Assembly: GCF_019649055.1 (NCBI RefSeq) | Contig: NW_026570526.1 | Span: 1 to 61,187, forward strand | DNA from: Paramacrobiotus metropolitanus | Lineage: Eukaryota > Tardigrada > Eutardigrada > Parachela > Macrobiotidae | DNA: 61,187 nt | Direction of reading: 5' to 3' | Notes under the pieces: generated by a model | Told to the model about the DNA's origin: nothing | Database searches by the model: none | Seen by the model: the letters and a program-made list of their open reading frames with translations, nothing else | In this document: one piece after another, positions 49,801 through 61,187 of the stretch | Numbering within the stretch: position 1 is the first letter of the stretch | How the letters are laid out: the number at the start of each line of letters is the position of its first letter | Translations under genes and position numbers: made by a program

Positions 49801-52800
49801 GGGGCCAATAATTAAAAGTTTCTGCCCAGCTTCACCAGCTTGTAATGTCATGACCAACGATAAGTGGGACAAATTAAGTGACGAAAAAACTCTAAGGGGA
49901 ACTGATCTTTTTGACGGTAAAAAACAATGCGATAAAACTTCGTATAGTGCCAATTTGTTTTAAAAAACCTTTCGCATTATTCCGCAAGCCTGGTTCCGGC
50001 CACATTTCCGTTTTGTCTTCCATCGGCATAAAGACGAAACAACAACATTTCAGTGAACCAAGGAAGACCATCAAACAGCCATGTATAAATAAATCTCGTA
50101 CATGGCTCGTTAAACGGCTACGCGACAGGTCGTCGCGGGACATTTGGTTTTACGGACATTTTGTCTATGGGCAACTCGCTTTTGTTTCAAATAGTCATAA
50201 TTATGACTGTTCGTTGCTACAAATCAGTCGATAATTTTTCTTCGTATCCCAAAAAGTCGCGTGGCCAAATGTCACACAACAAAACGGCTGCAAAACGCGT
50301 TATCGCAAAACAAATTAGCCGCTGCGACGAAAAACGTGTGGCGAAATGTCCCACGATGCAATGTCCCGCGACCACTTGGGCTGTCACGCGTTAAACGCAC
50401 CCTTCGTACGCCAGGAAAAATGCAACGGTTCGTCAAGTAAATACGAAGTAAAATAGCCGATGACGAGCAACCTCCAACCAATCACGCTGCGCTCCGCTCT
50501 ACCTATGCACGCAAAAGTGCAGCTTCCTAGTGATTTATAAAAAACAGTACAAGAGCCGACTTTGCTTCCTTTTTTGAATTTACTGTACTAGTATTTACGC
50601 TTCGAAATTCACAAGCAAAATGCAATCGTTTTTCTGTATACTTTGGGTTGTTAACAAATTTTAACACTGGTATTGTGATAATGCTTAGTTTCTTGACCGT
50701 TTGCGAATAGTGCTCGTCACTGATTTAAAAATCTTTAGCAGTGTTTTTGGCAGTTTTGCGCAAATTGTTGTCTGCTTTTAGATATGCGAGCGGCTATACA
50801 ATCTTCGGACACTGTGATCAGTGATCTACCGCTTCTCCTGCTCTGCGAAGTTTTTGCTCATCACGACCTGCACTCCTGCATGAGGCTTAAACGGTACTGT
50901 AGGGATTATCCCGTGAGTGCGCACCCATTAGCTAAAATCGAAATTGACCGTTGCGCCGGTTGAATTAGTCTCTAAGCACTGCGAATAGGCTGCAAGCTAC
51001 AAAACGTGTCATAATAATTTGAATAAACCTGAAGAGTCTAATAATGCTTGCAATTCTAAGCTGTGTTGTATCATTTGCCTGCTGCAGCGGAGTTTTCTCA
51101 GTTTGATAATGAGCGTGTGTTGTGTTGGGCCAGTTAAATTTCCTTGCCGACTTGAGAGTATGTCAAAGTCAAACACAGCAGTTTCATGGGCTACCTGCTA
51201 GTCTGCTACCGAGATGAAATAATTGCAGCGACCTTTTCAGAAGCGACATCTACTGGCGAAGTGCTTTTAGAGCAAGTCCGGCTAGGACATCAGAATCGGG
51301 GAATCTTTTCAATCTAGAAAAATGGTAGCACTTAGAACACCAGTGGTTCTCTTTCCCTAACTTCCCTAACATGGGCGACCCACTGACGAGGCGGTTGCCG
51401 TGTAGTGCGTGTGGGGATGGACTTTTTCAGGAGGGAATGTTGCGTCAAAGTTGTGCCCTCCGAAATGGTATTTGTTCCCAGAAATGAGCCTTTGCTGACC
51501 TCCACCATGGCGTTCAAGCGTACTCACCCCGAGGGTGCAACTTCGATAATTAATGTGCGGTACAACCTGCATTCCTGATTCTGTCAAAATTCAGTGGAGC
51601 TAGGGCGCAAGTTGCAGTTCTAATTTTTAACCGCGTGCATGGTGTTTTGAACGTTTTACTCCGCAGTATAGGTTATAATGTTGATTGGGCTGTTGTTGCA
51701 GAGTGTGTGCGCTATGGCTTGCGCTGCTCAGCCGTCCTCAAGCAACGGAGCACATCAGCATCTGCTTTGAAACCTGCTCTTGCACCAAAATGTCTCCCGA
51801 TTTGAACTACGGTAAAGTCGCGTCTCTCCTGAGCCGTACGGTCAACGTAGCGACCAAAAGTATCACGGTGCTGCAGCTGTTCAGCAGTCCCGCTCGTTTG
51901 AGAAACCTGTTAGTAGCCATGGGAATCACCGTACCGACCATAATGTTCAAAGGCTGTACGGTTACAACATGTGCTCCATATTCGATATATCGCTGTTACG
52001 GCGCGGAACCAGATCGACTGCGGTACGCAGTGGCGATGCAGCCGGCCGAGTTTGACGCGTGCTGTCGGCGTGTTCTGCTGTACAACTGGACCGTGTATGA
52101 AATGTTCGGCGATGCCATCTTCGAGCTGCTCTACTGTTCCACCCCCCACGTCATCGACGATTTAGTTCCTCTGCCCCCGACGAAACGCAGTGGATGGCGC
52201 GCCTGAAATGCCGTGCTCACGTCGGCGTCCTGGCGGGCGAGGCCCTGCGTATCACGATCCCGCAGCTGGTGCTGCACAGCAGCGATGGCCACGAAAGCAT
52301 GGCGCAGCGGTTCATGTGGGCCTTGGACAGCCACTTCCGCCGCTGACCGACGACGTCTACGCCAAGGTCACGGCCGTGCATGCGCGCTGGGTGCGCAATC
52401 TGCAGTATCCGGCTGAATGGGACAGGATCCGAGCCTATCTGACAGTGTGAGTTGCGAAGTACAGTATGTATTGTACAGCTTGTGTTTTAGGGAGTGGAAA
52501 AAGCAGCATGAACTTGATGGTTTATTTTTAATCTGTGCATAGTTTGCCGTTTACCATTATACTGTAGTCTGGAGCCGTCCGCACAAGTTAAACCACAGAG
52601 TCGATAGGTATACCGGAAGAAGCGCAGCAAATATACCTACTCTAAACGTGCCAATAATGCCGCCAATCAGAGTTTCTTTTAATAACTGAGTTTATTTTAC
52701 TAAGTTTCTATCCCGCTCGTCTTTGTCACTGTAAACCCACCTGCGCTTCACAGCTAAGCTCACGCCCGGCAGTGCCGACATTTCCATCAACAGCCCACAC

Positions 52801-53399
52801 GACATCGTGGTACGGTCAACAAGCAGCCCATTAGAAGGCCGGCATAACAGCCCGCGTTACAGTATCCAGCATGCCCATAATAATATGTATCAACTATTAC
52901 GTGTCTTTTGCCGGGGCGGACGAGCCAATGACGCCGCCAATCAGTGCTTGGGATACTACGGTAGTAAGCACATGGCGTGCATTGTTTTTCTAAAATCATA
53001 AAGAGAAACTAAAACTGCACGGGTTTGCGTGAAAAACTTCCAAATGACTGTCGTTCAACACTGGCAGTGATCAGCTAGTGGGCACGGACGATCTGCCCCC
53101 TTTGGGTGTGAGGCTGGAAAGAGCTGGGTCGCAGAAAATAGGGTCGGTATCAGACGGTCAAAACACAGTTGTCGCGTATGTTGGGCGCCCGTGACCGGAA
53201 AGTTGAATGCGGCTAAACCAGAGACAGTCTTACAACTGCAACGTTAGTTGACCTCGGATCTGTGGTTAATTGCAGATTCAGTGGGTTCCACGCCGACGGC
53301 ACGCCAAAGGGATGGAACGACGTGGATCTGCGCACTGAGGATGTGCGCACCTGGAGCCGATTGGCCGTGTGTGGAATCAACGACGTATTTCGTGTTTGA
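46843..53399 (+). CDS. F-box gene with Tudor/Agenet-like N-terminus, paralogue 1 (four exons, two frame breaks)
   Basis: Exon 1 (46843-47650) begins MNSWPMPPYERLLVDV and contains AYWLGHIQDIVGDYTLIHF with SWIHAGRVWPL, a small beta-barrel pattern resembling Tudor/Agenet domains (inferred). Exon 2 (50782-50893) carries an F-box (DLPLLLLCEVFAHHDLHSCM), continued in exon 3 (51702-52446, VCALW). Exon 4 (53276-53399) ends GINDVFRV-stop. All junctions are GT-AG and keep phase. F-box proteins recruit substrates to SCF ubiquitin ligases, a role expected but not shown here. Exon 3 has frame breaks near 52175 (in a C-run) and near 52333; the coding pattern resumes in other frames each time. This may be a pseudogene or reflect sequencing indels. 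Intron 1 contains transposon 47828-49633. Paralogous to 54297-55530 and 56499-61187. Confidence 0.72.
47828..49633. mobile_element. Fold-back DNA element in intron 1, 8-bp target duplication
   Basis: Ends are GGCCAAGGTCAAAAAGG and its inverse. Inverted arms of about 235-270 bp contain AAGGAAGGAAT and GGTCAAAAA units. An exact 8-bp duplication GGAAGATA flanks it (47820-47827, 49634-49641). No transposase is seen. An 8-bp duplication fits hAT or P-type elements, but the TIR does not match the hAT consensus well, so I leave the superfamily open. Confidence 0.87.
49716..49795. mobile_element. 80-bp deletion derivative of the 47828-49633 family
   Basis: Starts GGCCAAGGTCATATTCC and ends TTTTTGACCTTGGCC, with the same GGAAGG/CCTTCC interior. 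Flanks ATCCTGTA and ATCCTGGG agree in six of eight positions, consistent with a decayed target duplication. It is effectively two joined termini. Confidence 0.75.
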
Positions 53400-54296
53400 C
53401 AAGTAGCGGCTCGTACAAATAGTTTTGCTAAACTTATTATGGATTCTTATGTTTTTTTGGCACCGATACCCTACTCGAGGAATCCGATGGGTTTCTCGCG
53501 TTAGCGGTAATAAGAGAACATTTGCTTATATTTGGAAGCAGGAATTGCGGTTGCTTTTGTATTGGTTAGATTTCGAGTGTCATCTATACTGCTTGCCCGC
53601 TTTCCCAATTGTTGGCTGTTTGATGGCTATTGACTATTAAAGTTAGATCGGACAGACATTACGCAGCGGTTGTTCTTTCTGGCGTCAAAATGGCCTTCTA
53701 ACGCACAACCCCCCTTCCACTGAGAGTGTGACATTTTGCCGCACTTACATCCGAGGCTCGACTTGCGCCGTGGGATATCCAGACGCTGGGACACTTCGCT
53801 TTCGAGCTTACGGCCTTGAGGCATGTAAACTTTGTGACATTTTGACGCAAAGCATCTGGTCGCGGACAATTCGTCTTGGGATTATGGAATCAGGCGGCAA
53901 TTCGGCAAGCTTCTTTCGGCGCGCTCTGTTTTTCCAGATTTCATGACATTGGCTTTTTTCGTTAAGCTTTCTTATGTTTTCTTATGTTATGCCTTCTTAT
54001 GGTTAATATGCTTTCTGATTTTTTGTCTGATAGAGGCAATGTCTCTTCGTCAAAACCGTCTCACGGCGAAACGTCTCCGTGTCGAACTGGCCCGCGACGA
54101 CATATAGAGCCGTATGGTGTCCTACCGACCAAATGTCCCCCTTCAAAGCGTCTGTCGGCCAGATGAACTGGCGATGTCCGCCACAATGTCCTGAAACTAC
54201 TTGTCCTCGGCGAAAGGTCACGGTGTAAACATCCATCAAAACGTCAGCCAGTGCTCTACTTGCAAGTTCCTACACATTGCTGATGATCTTTAACCA
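53400..54296. other. Spacer between paralogues 1 and 2
   Basis: No gene is recognised. It contains TTCTTATG repeats (about 53968-54000) and AATGTCC/GGACATT-rich sequence (about 54040-54200) resembling a stretch in intron 1 of paralogue 1 (50130-50400), possibly a shared degenerate repeat. Confidence 0.4.
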
Positions 54297-55530
54297 ATGG
54301 CCGAGTGCGTGCATTATGGCAGCATAGGTTGTTCTCGCCCCAGGCAGCACAACATCTTCCGTTGCCGGTCGTGCAGGGACCAGCAACGGCGCAACAGAAT
54401 GCCGCAGCCAACGCGTCCACGCCGCACTGCTGCGCTTTTAGCCCACACCTTCCACCCAATCGCGAAAAGCCAGCAGCGGGTTGGCGTGTGGCTGGCTCCG
54501 TTTCCGGGCGATGATCCCTCGGACTACCACCGGTATCGTGAGACCATGGTCATGGTGCAGCTGGCGCTACGGGATGAACCGGCGGTCCCTTGCGCTTCCG
54601 AGCAGCGATTCTACGGCACCATGTCGGATAAATACAACACCATCGCTTCTGTCACCACCACTCTTCACCAAAGGGAAACGTTGCGGCCAGCTTCGAAGTG
54701 GTGGACATTTGTCATGTTGTTACCAAATCGTCTGGCCTCGCCACCGCTGCGATATATCCTTCGTCTGCTGGCAGCTTTTTTGGGCCTTAAACCCGCTGTT
54801 AAAAAAGGAAATTCGGAACTGGCGCCATTGTTCTTTTCGAGGAGAACAAAGTTGCGCCCGCCCCCCTCCCAAAAAAGCTAAAGACGGGCCTGCGTGTTTA
54901 GGGATCGAGACACCCGGCTAATCGTTGACACCGGAGGAAGGCCCTGTTTCCCTAGCTCGTCGGCTTCTGTAAATATAACTATGAACGAGATTAACAGAAC
55001 CGAACTATATTTTGAACTCCAAACGACTGCGCTCCAAAGTACAGACGCAGCACGCTCTTCTACAAATTGTCCATTGGTTTACTTACATACGAGTATGCGC
55101 TATTACTTACAAAAAACCGGATGAACTGCACTATAACTTATTGTCTATAAGCAGCTCTTCCCCATAAATCAAATGCTAACTCCCAACTCCTTAAATCCAT
55201 TCCTGTTGGTTAGGTCACTTGCCGTTGGCGAATCAGCAGCAGAGAGTTCCGCTGAACAAGTCAGCATCCACATTCCAGTCAGACCAAATCACGTTGGCTA
55301 GCGGAGCTATCCACAGCGATGCGGTCGACGGCACTGTGTACCTTCGTTTCCGGTGGGCCGTCAACGCCCACTGTCCGCAACTCAGCGATGACCTTTACGC
55401 TCAGATGGCGCAAGGATATGAGCGCTGGGTGAGCGGTCTGGTCCATCCCGGGAAAGATACGAGGTTCGGGGATATTTCAAACTGTAAGTCGTTCACAGTG
55501 CGACTGCAGAGGTTTCATGCATTCTTTTAA
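54297..55530 (+). pseudogene. Paralogue 2 of the F-box family, scrambled pseudogene
   Basis: The segment near 54480-54700 reads GVWLAPFPGDDPSDYHRYRE and TMSDKYNTIASVTT, matching HVWLAPFPGDDPLDHRWQRG and GISDKHDRVCFVTT of paralogue 3. It is followed directly by LPNRLASPPLRYILRLLAAF, whose DNA matches the paralogue 3 sequence near 57806-57860 in another frame. The N-terminal barrel and F-box are missing or deleted. A later piece (about 55320-55470) reads TVYLRFRWAVNAHCPQLSDD, matching the C-terminal part of paralogue 1. Frames differ between pieces, so this is a deletion-scarred relic. Confidence 0.7.
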
Positions 55531-56498
55531 CTGTTCCGCGGTAGACTATCGATAGAACCGTCTTAAAATGTTAAGGATTTTGGCTGTGTAATCGGAACCC
55601 GCTTATGCAGAGCTAGCAGCAGGAAGGCATATTCACCACAATGGCTAGTGATTTCCGTGCCACACTGACTCCTAATTGATATCATACTATATAGCTGATA
55701 CTTGATAGGTGCTCCCTATTTAACTGACATGTACATAGTTTTCTCTAAATTCTGTTGTCTGCGCTTACAAATTGTGTTATTTTGCTTAGGCTTGGGGAAA
55801 TAACAAATCATTTCCTAAAATTACAGCGAGCAAGGGCATATTTTCTGTTATTTCTTATCATACAACATGGCTCGGTAATCAACAAGACAGGTGCGGTGAC
55901 ACGACTTGTGCCGTCCCAAGTATGCCGGAGCCACAAGGCGTCTTGAATCAGTTGAGTGCCGGCGCTATTCGCGTCCTATGAACCGGGTTAACCAATTGTG
56001 CAATAACCGCAATGTGGCTGCCGAATGGAACTTTTCTCGTCCGACTGTCTGTAACACCATTCTTCCCATTCTTCCCACTCAGTAAGGTGTCAGAGGCCAA
56101 AGTTGTGGCGCGCAGCATGTTGCTGTCCGATCTGCGCAGCACAACTGGTCCACATTGCCTGTGAGTGTGGTCTGAGTGGTAGTAGTCACAGACGCCCTAA
56201 ATGCCGCTGCTGCTTCTTGAACTGACCCACATGGAACTGCAAATTCGCAATCAAAGCTGAAGAGAGAGACTCTCGCTTCCCGGAGGCTTGGCACACCAGT
56301 GTGACACCATTAAACCACTTCTTCGCTCTCGCTATCTGAAACTGTTGAAATCCGCAAAGCGTCTATGGGGGCAGCATCATTACAAGTATATAACCGAGCG
56401 TCAAGCCAGCGCATTTATCAGCACAGAAATAAGTCCCCTTGGTGTTGGCACGAAATGCGTTGGCTACGCCACGAGCAACACGGTGTGACCATTATAAA
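55531..56498. other. Spacer upstream of paralogue 3
   Basis: No gene is recognised. TTATAAA (56493-56499) lies directly at the ATG of paralogue 3, too close to act as a TATA box for it. Confidence 0.4.
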
Positions 56499-59400
56499 AT
56501 GAATGGAATTATGGCATCCTCGATATCACTGCCACCGTTCCGGCGGATGCGTGTGGCGTCGGATGGCCGTTCTTTTGGCTACCAGATCACGGTGGTGGTG
56601 CAGTCTGACAGCGACCGTAATTCTTATTGGCTGGGATACATTCAAGATATCTCCGACAATGGCGAACAAACTCTGGTCGAGTGCGATTCCGAAGGGACGG
56701 ATGCGCGCTGGATGGAGGCCAGTCACGTGTGGCTGGCTCCGTTTCCGGGCGACGATCCCCTGGACCACCGCTGGCAACGTGGGAACAGGGTGCAGGTGGC
56801 GCTGCAGGATAAGCTCAACGGACCCTTCCGCTTCCGAGCGGCGACGATGATGGGCGGCATCTCGGATAAACACGACCGCGTCTGTTTTGTTACCACCCCT
56901 CCGGCGCCGAGGGGCGATTCACTGAAAGAAAACCTTGCACCCACCTTCGAAGTGGTGGACCGTTGCCAGATCGTCACCGAATTGCCGTCGGCCCGAGCGT
57001 CGCACGCCAATGCCGGCAGTGGCATCCACTACGTCAAGGTGGTCATCCCGTTCCCCGGGGCTCCGTCCGTGCTGCGAGGTCCCGCCGACCGAACTCATCT
57101 CGTCCAACGTCTCCGTGACGCTATGAGCGGGCACGACACCCTGAAGAAGCTACATGACAGCTGTCGCTTCCATCTGCGCATCGGAACGGACAGCTGCACT
57201 TTCATCGTGTTAAGCGCTCCGATGGAGGTCATGTCGGCGGAGTGGACGACCGCCACGTTGCTGCAGGTGCTGCAGCAACATCGCGCCGAACAAGTGGGGC
57301 TCATGTCGCAACTGAACAGTTTAGCCTCCACGGAGCATCCTGGCGGCCGCAGGAAGAGGCGCTGCGAAAATGGAGGTCAGCGTAAGTGATCAGTAAAGTG
57401 ACCTTTCTAATAAAATAGGAGTACTGCTTCAAGGTAGCTTTTACCGTAGTCGATTTGGACGGTGCCGACTTCGCTCATCTTCCACCTCCGCTTTGGACCG
57501 CGATCCTCCTGCAGCTGGACTTACACACCCAGGCTACAGTCAAAAGGTCAGCGGCGATTAAGCAGCTCGCACATTTATCCATAAGTGACGCAAAACCTTT
57601 ACGTTTTTCTGACAGGGTGTGCGCCTTGTGGCAGCAAATTCTCAGCGAACCGCGCAACACGGAGCACATCATTTTCGGCTGCCGGTTCTGCAGCAAGGGC
57701 GATGTTCAGTGTTTGATCGGAAGAGACCACGCCGCGCTCCGACTCCTGTCCGGCTCCATCCGTTCCACCACGAAAAGTCTGACGATCGTCGTCGGGCACC
57801 GGCATGAATGCGACATATCCTTCGTCTGCTACCAGCTTTTTTTTGCCTTGAACCCGCGTCTACCGCTGCTCATTCTGCGCGATATCCACCTGAATTTCGG
57901 CGGCTTGGGAGACGAGTACCATTTCTTCCCCATGCAGGTCACCCGCTTCCGCGACTACGCCCGATCTGTTCCGCTTCGCCATGTTCAGCTTGTTCAGCCA
58001 ACCGTTGAAAGGCGCAGATATCCTTTTGTTGAGCGAGGAGAAGAATTTAATGGCTCCGCTGAACTATACCGGGCTGCCCCACTAAGTATCTGTTCCGCTT
58101 AGCCATGTTCAGCTTGTTCAGCCAACCGTTGGAAGGCGCAGATATCCTTTTGTTGAGCGTGAAGAATTGGATGGCTCCGCTGAACTATACGGCTGCCCCA
58201 CTAAGTATCTGTTCCGCTTCGCCATGTTCAGCTTGTTCAGCCAACCGTTGGAAGGCGCAGATATCCTTTTGTTGAGCGTGAAAAATTGGATGGCTCCGCT
58301 GAACTATACGGCTGCCCCACTAAGTATCTGTTCCGCTTCGCCATGTTCAGCTTGTTCAGCCAACCGTTGGAAGGCGCAGATATCCTTTGTTGAGCGTGAA
58401 GAATTGGATGGCTCCGCTGAACTATACGGCTGCCCCACTAAGTATCTGTTCCGCTTCGCCATGTTCAGCTTGTTCAGCCAACCGTTGGAAGGCGCAGATA
58501 TCCTTTTGTTGAGCGTGAAGAATTGGATGGCTCCGCTGAACTATACGGCTGCCCCACTAAGTATCTGTTCCGCTTCGCCATGTTCAGCTTGTTCAGCCAA
58601 CCGTTGGAAGGCGCAGATATCCTTTTGTTGAGCGAGGAGAAGAAATGGATGGCTCCGCTGAACTATACGGCTGCCCCACTAAGTATCTGTTCCGCTTCGC
58701 CATGTTCAGCTTGTTCAGCCAACCGTTGGAAGGCGCAGATATCCTTTTGTTGAGCGAGGAGAAGAAATTAATGGCTCCGCTGAACTATACGGCTGCCCCA
58801 CTAAGTATCTGTTCTGCTTCGCATTGTTCAGCTTGTTCAGCCAACCGTTGGAAGGCGCAGATATCCTTTTGTATCTGTTCCGCTTCGCCATGTTCAGCTT
58901 GTTCAGCCAACCGTTGGAAGGACCCGATATCCTCTTGTTGAGCGAGAAGAAGAATTGGATGGCTTCGCTGAACTATACGGCTGCCCCACTAAGTATCTGT
59001 TCCGCTTCGCCATGTTCAGCTTGTTCAGCCAACCGTTGGAAGGCCCCGATATCCTCTTGTTGAGCGAGAAGAAGAATTGGATGGCTCCGCTGAACTATAC
59101 GGCTGCCCCACTAAGTATCTGTTCCGCTTCGCCATGTTCAGCTTGTTCAGCCAACCGTTGGAAGGCCCCGATATCCTCTTGTTGAGCGAGAAGAAGAATT
59201 TGATGGCTCCGCTGAACTATACGGCTGCCCCACTAAGTATCTGTTCCGCTTCGCCATGTTCGGCTTGTTCAGCCAACCGTTGGAAGGACCCGATATCCTC
59301 TTGTTGAGCGAGAAGAAGAATTTGATGGCTCCGCTGAACTATACGGCTGCCCCACTAAGTATCTGTTCCGCTTCGCCATGTTCAGCTTGTTCAGCCAACC

Positions 59401-61187
59401 GTTGGAAGGCCCCGATATCCTCTTGTTGAGCGAGAAGAAGAATTGGATGGCTCCGCTGAACTATACGGCTGCCCCAACTAAGTATCTGTTCCGCTTCGCC
59501 ATGTTCAGCTTGTTCAGCCAACCGTTGGAAGGCGCAGATATCCTTTTGTATCTGTTCCGCTTCGCCATGTTCAGCTTGTTCAGCCAACCGTTGGAAGGCG
59601 CAGATATCCTTTTGTTGAGCGTGAAGAATTGGATGGCTCCGCTGAACTATACGGCTGCCCCACTAAGTATCTGTTCCGCTTCGCCATGTTCAGCTTGTTC
59701 AGCCAACCGTTGGAAGGCCCCGATATCCTCTTGTTGAGCGAGAAGAAGAATTGGATGGCTCCGCTGAACTATACGGCTGCCCCACTAAGTATCTGTTCCG
59801 CTTCGCCATGTTCAGCTTGTTCAGCCAACCGTTGGAAGGCCCTGATATCCTCTTGTTGAGCGAGAAGAAGAATTTGATGGCTCCGCTGAACTATACGGCT
59901 GCCCCACTAAGTATCTGTTCCGCTTCGCCATGTTCAGCTTGTTCAGCCAACCGTTGGAAGGCCCTGATATCCTCTTGTTGAGCGAGAAGAAGAATTGGAT
60001 GGCTCCGCTGAACTATACGGCTGCCCCACTAAGTATCTGTTCCGCTTCGCCATGTTCAGCTTGTTCAGCCAACCGTTGGAAGGACCCGATATCCTCTTGT
60101 TGAGCGAGAAGAAGAATTTGATGGCTCCGCTGAACTATACGGCTGCCCCACTAAGTATCTGTTCCGCTTCGCCATGTTCAGCTTGTTCAGCCAACCGTTG
60201 GAAGGACCCGATATCCTCTTGTTGGAGCGAGAAGAAGAATTGGATGGCTCCGCTGAACTATACGGCTGCCCCACTAAGTATCTGTTCCGCTTCGCCATGT
60301 TCAGCTTGTTCAGCCAACCGTTGGAAGGACCCGATATCCTCTTGTTGAGCGAGAAGAAGAATTTGATGGCTCCGCTGAACTATACGGCTGCCCCACTAAG
60401 TATCTGTTCCGCTTCGCCATGTTCAGCTTGTTCAGCCAACCGTTGGAAGGACCCGATATCCTCTTGTTGAGCGAGAGAAGAATTGGATGGCTCCGCTGAA
60501 CTATACGGCTGCCCCACTAAGTATCTGTTCCGCTTCGCCATGTTCAGCTTGTTCAGCCAACCGTTGGAAGGACCCGATATCCTCTTGTTGAGCGAGAAGA
60601 AGAATTGGATGGCTCCGCTGAACTATACGGCTGCCCTACTAAGTATCTGTTCCGCTTCGCCATGTTCAGCTTGTTCAGCCAACCGTTGGAAGGCCCCGAT
60701 ATCCTCTTGTTGAGCGAGAAGAAGAATTTGATGGCTCCGCTGAACTATACGGCTGCCCCACTAAGTATCTGTTCCGCTTCGCCATGTTCAGCTTGTTCAG
60801 CCAACCGTTGGAAGGACCCGATATCCTCTTGTTGAGCGAGAAGAAGAATTGGATGGCTCCGCTGAACTATACGGCTGCCCCACTAAGTATCTGTTCCGCT
60901 TCGCCATGTTCAGCTTGTTCAGCCAACCGTTGGAAGGACCCGATATCCTCTTGTTGAGCGAGAAGAAGAATTGGATGGCTCCGCTGAACTATACGGCTGC
61001 CCCACTAAGTATCTGTTCCGCTTCGCCATGTTCAGCTTGTTCAGCCAACCGTTGGAAGGCCCCGATATCCTCTTGTTGAGCGAGAAGAAGAATTTGATGG
61101 TACCGCTGAACTATGAGGCCGCCCCGCTGGCCGTCGACCAGATGCAGATTACGCTGCCCAACGTGGTCTTCCACTGCGATGCGGACG
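56499..61187 (+). CDS. F-box gene with Tudor/Agenet-like N-terminus, paralogue 3, exon 3 interrupted by a tandem array; partial at window end
   Basis: Exon 1 (56499-57381) begins MNGIMASSISLPPF and contains SYWLGYIQDISDNGEQTLVE with VWLAPFPGDDP. Exon 2 (57450-57546) starts the F-box (HLPPPLWTAILLQLDLHTQA). A 69-bp intron (57547-57615) precedes exon 3 (from 57616, VCALWQQILSEPRNTEHIIF). Splices are GT-AG and in phase. At about 57963 the exon enters a 122-bp tandem array; the entry frame reaches a stop at about 58102. After the array, coding character returns (LNYEAAPLAVDQMQITLPNV), matching EALRITIPQLVLH of paralogue 1, and continues beyond the window. Unless the array is spliced out or is an artefact, the gene is broken. 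Expected role: substrate receptor of an SCF ubiquitin ligase. Confidence 0.72.
57963..61107 (+). repeat. 122-bp tandem array inside coding exon, about 27 units
   Basis: Each unit runs from ATCTGTTCCGCTTCGCC through GATATCCT to CTGAACTATACGGCTGCCCC. Most are 122 bp, some near 119, and two (around 58870 and 59555) are shortened to about 65-67 bp by the same deletion. The unit derives from the host exon, encoding in one frame FRFAMFSLFSQPLEGADILL. As 122 and 119 are not multiples of 3, each unit shifts the reading frame. Confidence 0.95.

Noticed and set aside
58167-61079. Repeated 76-codon proteins starting MDGSAELYGCPTKYLF
   Set aside because: These are the same 122-bp satellite unit read in one frame again and again; they are not separate genes.
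57963-61107. CRISPR-like array
   Set aside because: Units are 122-bp contiguous tandem copies without unique spacers, in a eukaryotic coding exon.

Overview
The window looks like eukaryotic nuclear DNA from an invertebrate. Host-like genes have GT-AG introns (one is 69 bp) and F-box exons, and the DNA is full of DNA transposons, fold-back elements and retroelement-derived sequence. A tardigrade is only a guess. I see no bacterial operons, no CRISPR array and no rRNA.

Layout. 1-722: no gene. 723-4595: a decayed hAT transposon whose spliced BED-finger transposase lies on the minus strand. About 5150-34930: a block clearly GC-richer than its AT-rich surroundings. It consists of two related giant retroelement-derived units placed head to head. 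The left unit (minus strand, about 5150-13700) carries only an accessory-gene block. The right unit (plus strand, about 14260-34930) has a Gag-like coiled-coil protein with a myristoylation-type start, an aspartic protease, a Ty3/gypsy-type reverse transcriptase, RNase H and integrase, and then about 9 kb of post-pol accessory genes. The accessory genes are collinear and recognisably homologous between the units despite strong divergence. They encode winged-helix-like, AT-hook-like, Cys-rich and coiled-coil proteins. Both units end in 2.5-3 kb non-coding tails packed with short repeats and hairpins and sharing an 18-base motif. This duplicated accessory system is the most interesting content of the window. 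I could not delimit LTRs.

34930-46840: AT-rich DNA without convincing genes. It holds a CRE-palindrome repeat cluster, microsatellites, a non-autonomous hAT-type element with an 8-bp target duplication and a nested PIF-like fold-back, a tRNA-like relic, and another fold-back element.

46843-61187: a local cluster of three paralogous genes whose products combine an N-terminal Tudor/Agenet-like region, an F-box and a C-terminal region. The first (46843-53399, four exons) has a fold-back transposon in its first intron and two frame breaks in exon 3. The second (54297-55530) is a scrambled pseudogene. The third (56499 to beyond the window end) has its third exon interrupted by a 3.1-kb array of about 27 copies of a 122-bp unit derived from its own coding sequence.
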